A program made the position numbers and the translations under genes. A stretch of DNA of 25,166 bases, from assembly GCA_025769875.1 (NCBI GenBank), contig JAGFNK010000695.1, positions 1 to 25,166 of the forward strand. Direction: 5' to 3'. Source of the DNA: Russula earlei. Taxonomy: Eukaryota > Basidiomycota > Agaricomycetes > Russulales > Russulaceae. Shown here piece after piece: positions 18,676-25,166 of the stretch (its first letter is position 1; the number at the start of each line of letters is the position of its first letter). The notes beneath the pieces are model-generated. The model ran no database searches. It was not told the DNA's origin and worked only from the letters and a program-made list of their open reading frames with translations.

Positions 18676-18932
18676 GATCTGTTTTTACGCCTTACACCCT
18701 CAGGAGGAGCATGAAGAAATATAAAAAGATGGTGATGTATTCATAGGGAAACCATGAAGATCAAATCCCAACATTGCCGCCTTGCAATGTCAGAGGCAGG
18801 TGGGTGAACGTGACTTTTGTGTCACGCGTGTTGTTGAGGAATCAGGTTAGTCACTCTTTGGAATCAACTCTTTGGAACGCAACTCCCGTTGTACTCAACC
18901 CAACCCGACACGACATTGTGCGAGCCATTATT
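18676..18932 (+). promoter_or_regulatory. Upstream region of the HNH gene
   Basis: These 257 bp separate the LTR from the chosen start. Short upstream ATGs occur at 18710, 18729 and 18732. An in-frame ATG at 18774 would add 53 residues, but the extension has no family resemblance, so I treat it as 5' untranslated. No clear TATA box is seen. Confidence 0.4.
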
Positions 18933-20201
18933 ATGCCTACCGCCCTTCCGAAGATCGACTCTCCTTTGGTGCGACGTGTCGCCAGTGAGGATCCTAACTA
19001 CCTCAGCGCATATAACGTTTGCCTTGCTCACGAGGAGGAACTTGCTGCCTACGAGAACAAGCTGCGCTATGTCCGGATTCTCGGCTACTTGCTTCTCTAT
19101 GCGCCCAATCGGGCTGTTCGCCATGAAGTCGCCCTGTGCATACACTCACGAAAGAATGAGAGCGACCTCACCGACGTTGGCCGTTTCTTTGAATGTTACG
19201 TCATCATACCTTGTAAATCATCCTTTTGCCATCTGAGCCTCAGTGCTAATCTACCTTCCGCCTTTTCCAGTCAAGAAATATAAAGGTCGAACGCCAAAAC
19301 CCAGCGAACACCCCTCAAGACCCTCTTTTGAGGCCGTGAAAAATCAGGTCAAAGTCGACATTTCCGAGGCCCCCAAGGATCACCGCGATGCCAAACATAA
19401 AGTCAGTATATGACCGCAACTTATTCCTCGTCCCTCTTCTCATTACTCGCCTTTCACAGGCTCTCATACGAGACAATTGGAGATGTGCCGTAACGGGCTT
19501 TTTGGACATTAACGCACCTACGGATATCACTGCCCAATTTGAGCAGCCCCTCCCCGGAATATATACAGAGTGTGCACATATCATTCCAGAGGCTACATTC
19601 TTTGGCGTGAACCCTAAATCTGAAGAGAATACCAAAGTGCGTGGCCGCAGGTGCACACATTATGGTGAACATCTCGCACCTAGATTTATAGCTTGACTTT
19701 TCCGCTACTATACTTGCCGTCCTTCAGCGGTTCCATTACGACATCAGCAAGTTCAATGGGGAAAAGGTTTATTCACTGACAAATGTCCTGTCTTTGGAAA
19801 AGAATGTGCATGACAGATTTGATCGCCTGGAACTCTACTTCGAAGCCACGGTGAGTTCTGGTACTGTTGTGTTTTCCCTGAACCACAGGATTCATCGTCA
19901 CTAGTCACAGAAGAATCATTATGAGGTCAAATATTACGGCCCCATCCCCCCGCTCTTTCAGCAATTTGTCACTTTTTCAACCAGGGATCCTGAACACCTT
20001 CCAGTTCCCTCGCCTGAGCTGCTTGCCTTGCACGCTACTTGTTGCAAGGTTGCCAATCTATCCGGCGCTGCTGAGTACATAGATAGAGTTTATCGCGACG
20101 CCGACGAGATGGACGTTTTGGCACCGGACGGTGCTTCAGGCGACGTGCTTAGCTATCTGCTGTCGTCCCTATCGAACGACACTGTCGGCGTTCAGGGCTG
20201 A
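18933..20201 (+). CDS. HNH endonuclease-domain protein, five exons
   Basis: This is the only gene that looks intact. Exons are 18933-19212, 19271-19401, 19460-19636, 19692-19850 and 19911-20201. The introns are 55-60 bp with GT...AG ends, and the coding total is 1,038 nt (345 residues). The HNH_2-type nuclease core has RCAVTG (Cys146), ECAHIIPE (Cys175, His177) and TNVLSLEKNVHDRFD (Asn227, His236), in the order of a metal-dependent HNH fold. The N-terminal part (AYNVCLAHEEELAAYENKLR, then LGYLLLYAPNRAVRHEVALC) and a FKKYKGRTP linker that only forms across intron 1 are, from memory, shared by a family expanded in Agaricomycetes and of unknown role. Intron 1 has a good branch site (gctaat). CpG content is normal, unlike the flanking transposons. 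The start at 18933 is chosen from family resemblance, and intron borders are inferred from frame and motif continuity. Confidence 0.88.
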
Positions 20202-21164
20202 AAACGCGCCTCCGTTGCTTTCTCGGACTATCTGTTCACTAGAGGTGCGCGATGTTAATGTTAAGTTTTTAAACTAGTCATATAACACGGGTTGATAGGA
20301 TACTTGATATCCATATATTCATTACCTTCAATGATTTGATTTAGCCCCAAGGCACTTGGGCAGCCTTCCCTCCCTCTCATCTGCCTCATCATTGGCCTCC
20401 TGCACCACTATTCAGTACATGATATCTCTGTACGCCTCTGACGCGGAGCAGAAATGCATATGTTCTGCTAATTATCCTGAATGCAGATCTGATAACCTAG
20501 CCAGCTGCATTCGACCTGCCTAGTTGTACCTATGACAATATGAATGAAAAGTCTCCTCGAGTTTCCTTCTCGTTCATTGACTGTCAGACATGACTGCTCT
20601 TTTAATTCATCTTGGTATGATTACCTTTTCTTTTATCATTTCTGATCGTCGCCCTTCATCGTCGTTCTGCCCGGCCTCGACCGTCCTTCATCGCGCGCAC
20701 ACGCCCAGCTCACCTGGGGCCCTCGTGTCTCTGATATCACTCGCCGCACTGCCGCTACTTCGCGTACTCGTAGTTGGATGTGTCGGTTTCTCAGGGTTTG
20801 TAGGTATGATTCGTTGGTCTTTTGTTATGTCTTCCACTTCTTTTTCTTTGATTCGATTGGCCTCCCTTTATGATACTGTCACCAACCCACCAATTGTTGA
20901 CATCTTTCTGTTGCACAGCATAGAGTACAGCTAACAGGCTAAGCAACCCACCTAAGAGGTTGTGCTACTGCTCAAGTGATATTGGGGTGTAGAGCAATGT
21001 GTATACTCATCTACAAGTAGGGTATTTATACACCTATGGTCCAGGGCAGTTCCCGTGACCATTCTGGATGAGTACAGGTGTCCACTATATTGTGCATCTA
21101 GTGTTGCATGATGTAGAAATGTTCCAGATGCAGCATAAGGCTGCATCATGTGCTAGTAGTGTTT
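20202..21164. other. Intergenic region 3' of the HNH gene
   Basis: No gene is supported. A 114-codon plus-strand frame (20590-20934) has no motif, and a different frame near 20690-20780 reads equally well, so neither is called. CpG is retained in 20640-20780. The sequence after 20940 turns TG/CA-rich again, like decayed repeats. Confidence 0.4.
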
Positions 21165-21310
21165 TGCCCAGCCCGGCCTCAGGCCGCAAGCTGGGCCAAG
21201 CCAGGCTGAAATAGGCCAGGCCAAGCTGGGCCAAAGTGATGGCTTCTTGATGGCTTTGGCCCAGCCTAAGTTTTGAAAAGCCGGAGCCGGGCCATCAAGC
21301 CCTGACAGGC
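21165..21310. repeat. GC-rich foldback repeat of ggcc/agctgggcc words
   Basis: The words gcccagcccggcc, aagctgggccaa (twice), aggccagg and ggcccagcc are packed together. GCTGGGCCAAAG (21225-21236) pairs perfectly with CTTTGGCCCAGC (21254-21265) around a 17-base loop. No gene is present. Confidence 0.6.
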
Positions 21311-21510
21311 CATCGATTGGGGTAATCATCAAACTTTAATTTGTTGACTTTGCATGGACACACCGTTGTTGCCTGTCATTTTTCATTGTCGTATCTGCAC
21401 TTCTTTTTTGCTTGAGTACATGTTCAATGTAAGCCTTGGTGGCCTATATGATGATGTGCTGAATGCTCACCTTTGCATCAACTTGCACTCCTCCCCCTTC
21501 TGCGTCCAAA

Positions 21511-21605
21511 ATGTCCACTCCCAAAACAGTCATCCAACTTGTCAAGGAGATCAGTGTTCTCTCAAGCTCTTTGTCAGATGCTGTGCCCAGAGGATCCAAA
21601 GATGA
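21511..21605 (+). pseudogene. Truncated N-terminus of an unidentified protein
   Basis: From an ATG at 21511 the frame reads MSTPKTVIQLVKEISVLSSS and continues to SKDD, where the putative gypsy LTR begins (TGTTACACC at 21606). About 32 residues remain. The sequence looks helical and protein-like, with a pyrimidine-rich leader before it, but I do not recognise it. It may be a host gene or an older element cut by the retrotransposon. Confidence 0.35.
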
Positions 21606-21606
21606 T

Positions 21607-22074
21607 GTTACACCATTTTCCTGTTATGTTTACCTCTTACCTTTTGCTATGGACTGCTTGCTTTCATATGTCCCTTTGCTTACTAGTCTTGTGATCTCTT
21701 ACGTCTTGTGATCCTTTCTGTGTTATCATGTGATCCATACACGTCCAGGTAACACTGGATTGCTGTTACTTTCCCTTTGTTTGGTTCTCTTTCCATTTAT
21801 ATTCACTTCTTAGTTTCAACTGTGCAATGCTGCACACCTTGTTACACCATTTTCCTTTTACGTTTACTTCTTACCTTTTGCTATGGACTGCTTGCTTGCG
21901 TACGTCCCTTTACTTACTGGTCTTGTGATCTCTTACGTCTTGTGATCCTTTCTGTGTTATCATGTGATCCATACACGTCCAGGTAACACTGGATTGCTGT
22001 TACTTTCCCTTTGTTTGGTTCTCTTTCCATTTATATTCACTTCTTAGTTTCGACTGTGCAATGCTGCGCACCTA
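21607..22074 (+). repeat. 234-bp tandem duplication in the gypsy LTR (two copies)
   Basis: The units 21607-21840 and 21841-22074 both start gttacaccattttcc. About ten differences are visible. At five of them copy 2 has CG (ttacgttt, tgcgtacgtcc, ttcgact, tgcgcac) and copy 1 has TG or CA. The units lie in the presumed U3 part, upstream of the TATA box. Confidence 0.9.
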
Positions 22075-22168
22075 CTGTGCAGCACAGTTACTTGGTTCTG
22101 ACTCATTCGTGGCCTCATTCCTATGACTCCTACTTATTATGACTCCTACTATACTAGTAGCACAGTCA

Positions 22169-22206
22169 AAGCGCAGCTATTGCTGCGCTTCTCCTGTATA
22201 TATAAG
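22169..22206 (+). promoter_or_regulatory. Gypsy LTR core promoter with adjacent palindrome
   Basis: TATATATAAG lies at 22197-22206. Six bases upstream, AAGCGCAGC and GCTGCGCTT (22169-22190) form a perfect 9-bp stem with a 4-base loop, possibly a regulator-binding palindrome. Transcription would be expected to start about 30 bp downstream of the TATA box. Confidence 0.55.
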
Positions 22207-22737
22207 CTCAGTACTTTGTGACCAAAGCCCTAAGCTTGGTCTCTTGTAGAATCCAACCTACTCATGTCCAAACATATTCGCCTGCAACCCACTTCACTCT
22301 CACAAACTTAACTCACAACCACCTCTCCATTTCATCAACTCTTAACACACCATCCACCATCTACTCTTCGCCTTTCCCTTCCTTCCCTAAGAGTCTCTCT
22401 TCACTCTCCTGAGAAGAGCTCTCCTCCTTTAAAGACCTACCTTCCTCTACTCTCTCTGCGTTGTTCAAGGTCCCGACGGACTTGAACGCATATAGCTAGT
22501 GGAACCAGCCCTAGTCTATCCCATTACAAACTTACCCTAGCTTCTCAACGGACCAAGTCGTACTAGGAAGGGTCTATTGGCCATAACCTGTTTAGCATAA
22601 AACACTTCGACCGCTGCAGGGATCCTTACTCACTATACAAGGGAACCAGCCCGTTTCTTGAACACATCTCTATCATCGACTTGCTTTCTGCTTGTGAACT
22701 GACACGGCTAGTTACCGTGACATCAGACCAAGCTTAA

Positions 22738-25052
22738 CGTTCCACCACGGCTTCTACCTCGAATACTCTTGCTATCCCTGAACCTTCTATCGAACCCGCT
22801 TCCTCATCTAACCCTTTTCAACACCGAACCGTCACTTGACACAACCAAGAAAACCTACCTAGTCGTATCACTGGTAACGCCTTTTGGCATCCCGACAAAC
22901 CCGAAGTAGGATACTACCTCCGCATCGAAAACCTTTATCACCCTATCGAATTTATCAACGGACGTTGGTATAAACTTGATAGACGAGAAGTCGGACTCAA
23001 CCTTGAATATGCCACTCACGAAGGCCTTGTTCTCAATAACGAAGAACACGGTTTAGGAACTTGGGATCAATCAGACCCCCAGTACCAACTTTTCCAATAC
23101 CAACCTTCACCTTCTCTTGGAAGACATCGTTTATCTTCAGCAGAAGAATCCGAACGACCTTCCTCTCGACCTCAAACCAGACAACCCTCACCAAGGTTAT
23201 CTCCTATACATCTAGCTGTAGAAGCCGCGCCAGCACCCGAACCACTTCCTGTACCACAAAGGATCTTTGGTATCGCTTGCGTACCCACTCCTAGACCTAT
23301 TATCCCTCCTACTCCACCTTCACCTCCTACTCCACCACCTCCAGCTATGGCTGCCATAGTCCCAATCCCTTCTAACGGAGCGGTCAGGGGAAACCCACCA
23401 TCTATCTTTGATGGAGATCGCTCCCAATCCTCCAAATTCATGAGAGAGTTTGCCATCTTTTGCAATATGAATGATGAAAACTCCCTCTTCAACAATCCTT
23501 ATAGACAAGTTAACGCTTGCCTATCCTTTATAAGGGGCCCTAACGTGGACCATTGGGTTGACACGCAACTGGAAACAGTCAATAATAGTGTCAATACTCT
23601 GGGAATACTCAGAACCGACGAAGCTCTATGGAACGACTTTAGAAATGCGTTTAACAATGCCTGTTGAGATTACCACTGCTTTGGGCAGTCTGATGTAATC
23701 ACAGCCCAGTCGCGTTAACGCGTCGGCTCCCACGGACCGGGCGCTCCCGGCTCACGCGCGTCGCTCACGCGTCGGATCAACCCGGACCGGCTCAGCTCAG
23801 ATGCTGCAGCCTGCGTATGTTACAATGATAAGTTAATTGATGACAATCGGTAGCTACTAACAACTGATCCTTTATGATACAAGTTGGTAGTTATGATTAC
23901 TTTGCTTAGAGACGCTTTCGCGTATTTAAGAGGCACTCAATTAGCTAGATCGCTTCAGTTTTGTCTTACACAAACTGAAGTGAGTATTTACTGTTTCCTA
24001 TCTTATCTATCGCATCTAATCACGCGTTGTAGATATCTTTTGATAGGTATTACTGATTTACAGTTTTGTCTTACACAAACTGAAATATCTTTTGATAGAT
24101 CTTAAGGATCTTATCGCTCTTATCATAACCTGCGCCCATCTGCTTCAACAATGCCTTCACTGACACTAATAAAAGACAAAACGCATTCAACAAATTAGCT
24201 GTTCTAAGGCAACAAGGACCTGACCTGGACTCTTATATTGCCACCTTTACCAACCTTGCCAACGACGCAGGATATGACCTAAACGCAAATGGAACTCTAG
24301 ACTATTTTGCTAGAGGTCTTAGTAGGCCACTCCTTAACAATGTCTTATCAAGGGAAACCCTACCTACCAACTTTACGGAATGGACTGAAGCGGCTAGAAA
24401 GGAACATAACAAATATGCCGTGAGGCAAAGCTACATGGGAGATATACGCAATATCGCATGTAATCCCCAGCGATTCCTTAACTTCCGTCCTACCAACACT
24501 ACATTCCACCCTCCTCCTGGACCGCCTCCTAGGGCCAATCCTACGTTTGTACCAAGGAACCCTACGGGTCAATTTATTCCTAGGAGCAACAATCAAGTTG
24601 TTCCAATGGATGTTGATCGCGCTAGAGCGGCCACTACTGAGCAAGAGAAGAAACAACATCAAATCGAAGGACGTTGCTTCTTTTGCTCTAAACAAGGACA
24701 TGTTGCACGCAACTGTCCTAACAAGCCGACCACCTTCAAATCGGTTCCTATGAAAACACGCCTGGTTGAAGTTATAGAACCAGATGAATACCAGGAACTG
24801 TTTTACCCTGAAGAACAGGTCGACACTCATGTTCGTCTAGCTCAAACTGATGAACAACCAACCGAATATTATCAGGAAAATCCTCCTGATGATCAACCAG
24901 TCCAACAACCTACTCAACAGGAGACACAAACTTATAATGAAGGACCATCTCCTGAGGAAGTTGCGGCTATAATGTCTGGATATTCTGAAGAACAACGTTG
25001 CTCATGGGCTACTGCCATGGTCAATAACGGAGTGGATTTTCCCCCAGCTTGA
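22738..25052 (+). pseudogene. Ty3/gypsy gag, interrupted by a solo LTR
   Basis: This is the capsid/nucleocapsid precursor. The reading frame through 22861-23661 gives HPDKPEVGYYLRIENLYHP, a proline-rich linker (23281-23346), then GNPPSIFDGDRSQSSKFMRE and FIRGPNVDHWVD of the retrotransposon gag domain. It stops at 23665, four bases into the inserted LTR. The frame resumes at 24153 with DLDSYIATFTNLANDAGYDL and ends at 25052. A canonical CCHC knuckle, CFFCSKQGHVARNC, lies at 24675-24716. Removing the 489-bp LTR and one 5-bp duplication puts both halves in one frame. Stops also occur near the N-terminus at 22735 (TAA) and 22837 (TGA, a possible CGA change). The start codon is uncertain. Confidence 0.87.
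23662..24150 (+). mobile_element. Solo LTR of copia family A inserted in gypsy gag
   Basis: This 489-bp LTR runs from TGTTGAGATT to GCTTCAACA, flanked by ATGCC on both sides (23657-23661 and 24151-24155), an exact 5-bp target duplication. It matches 7971-8460 in opposite orientation. Only one LTR is present, so the internal region was lost by LTR-LTR recombination. It contains 18 CpGs within 23710-23790 and a repeated ttgtcttacacaaactga motif (23963 and 24065). Confidence 0.95.
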
Positions 25053-25072
25053 ATTACCCAGCCTTAATTTGA

Positions 25073-25166
25073 GCTGTCTTCCCTAGTGATGTATTTGTAG
25101 CAAGACTCAATTCAATCAAAGTTCCTGTTCAAATACGCACTAGTGGACGAAGGGCCGATCTTGTGT
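25073..25166 (+). CDS. Start of gypsy pol (protease), partial
   Basis: In the -1 frame relative to gag, after a stop at 25070-25072, the sequence reads VARLNSIKVPVQIRTSGRRA up to the window end. This resembles the lead-in of gypsy aspartic proteases before the D-S-G-A motif, which lies outside the window. The gag stop at 25050 and the -1 frame stop at 25070 do not overlap, so the gag-pol junction is either damaged or uses another mechanism. Confidence 0.5.

Larger units (their letters stand above)
21606..25166 (+). mobile_element. Ty3/gypsy retrotransposon, 5' part (continues beyond window)
   Basis: A putative LTR beginning TGTTACACC at 21606 includes a 234-bp tandem duplication and a TATA box. 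It is followed by a leader, a gypsy gag and the first residues of the protease at the window end. The LTR's right boundary could not be fixed; it lies between about 22240 and 22735. The gag is interrupted by a solo LTR of an unrelated copia family. The element has normal CpG content and is among the younger insertions here. Confidence 0.75.

Noticed and set aside
20590..20934. A 114-codon ORF after the HNH gene
   Set aside because: It has no motif, another frame of the same region is as plausible, and no splice signals support either.

Overview
The window looks like a transposon-dense stretch of a filamentous fungus, most likely an Agaricomycete (Basidiomycota). The reasons are the 55-60 bp introns in the one intact gene, the types of Ty1/copia, Ty3/gypsy and Tc1/mariner elements, and CpG-targeted decay of repeats. 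The species assignment is inference. No bacterial, tRNA, rRNA or CRISPR feature was seen.

Layout. 1-632: unrecognised, decayed flank. 636-6210: a Tc1/mariner-like DNA transposon whose transposase pseudogene (minus strand) sits between two inverted arms of about 1.79 kb; the left arm is split by a 534-bp MITE with a 3-bp target duplication. 6464-8460: a decayed Ty1/copia 5' part on the minus strand (LTR, primer site, gag and protease remnants). 8461-11443: non-coding sequence with an AT-rich block, a second MITE copy (10075-10619) and a hairpin. 11444-18675: a second Ty1/copia element on the minus strand with 250-bp LTRs, a nearly whole gag, and protease, integrase and RT/RNase H remnants with large deletions. 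A 2.36-kb inverted-repeat element (14683-17046) is nested in it. 18676-20201: the only gene that looks intact, a five-exon HNH endonuclease-domain gene. 20202-21605: intergenic sequence, a GC-rich hairpin repeat and a truncated ORF. 21606-25166: the 5' end of a Ty3/gypsy element (LTR with a 234-bp tandem duplication, TATA box, gag, start of protease), whose gag is broken by a 489-bp solo LTR with an exact 5-bp target duplication.

The theme joining these parts is nested insertion plus CpG-directed decay. Every pair of related repeats that I compared shows differences concentrated at CpG. The two copia LTRs differ at eight bases, all CpG to TpG/CpA, and a CpG-dense block in the solo LTR keeps 18 CpGs while its older copy keeps 3. 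This fits cytosine methylation followed by deamination, or an RIP-like process acting on CpG. CpG is retained in the single-copy gene, the LTR beside it and the youngest insertions.
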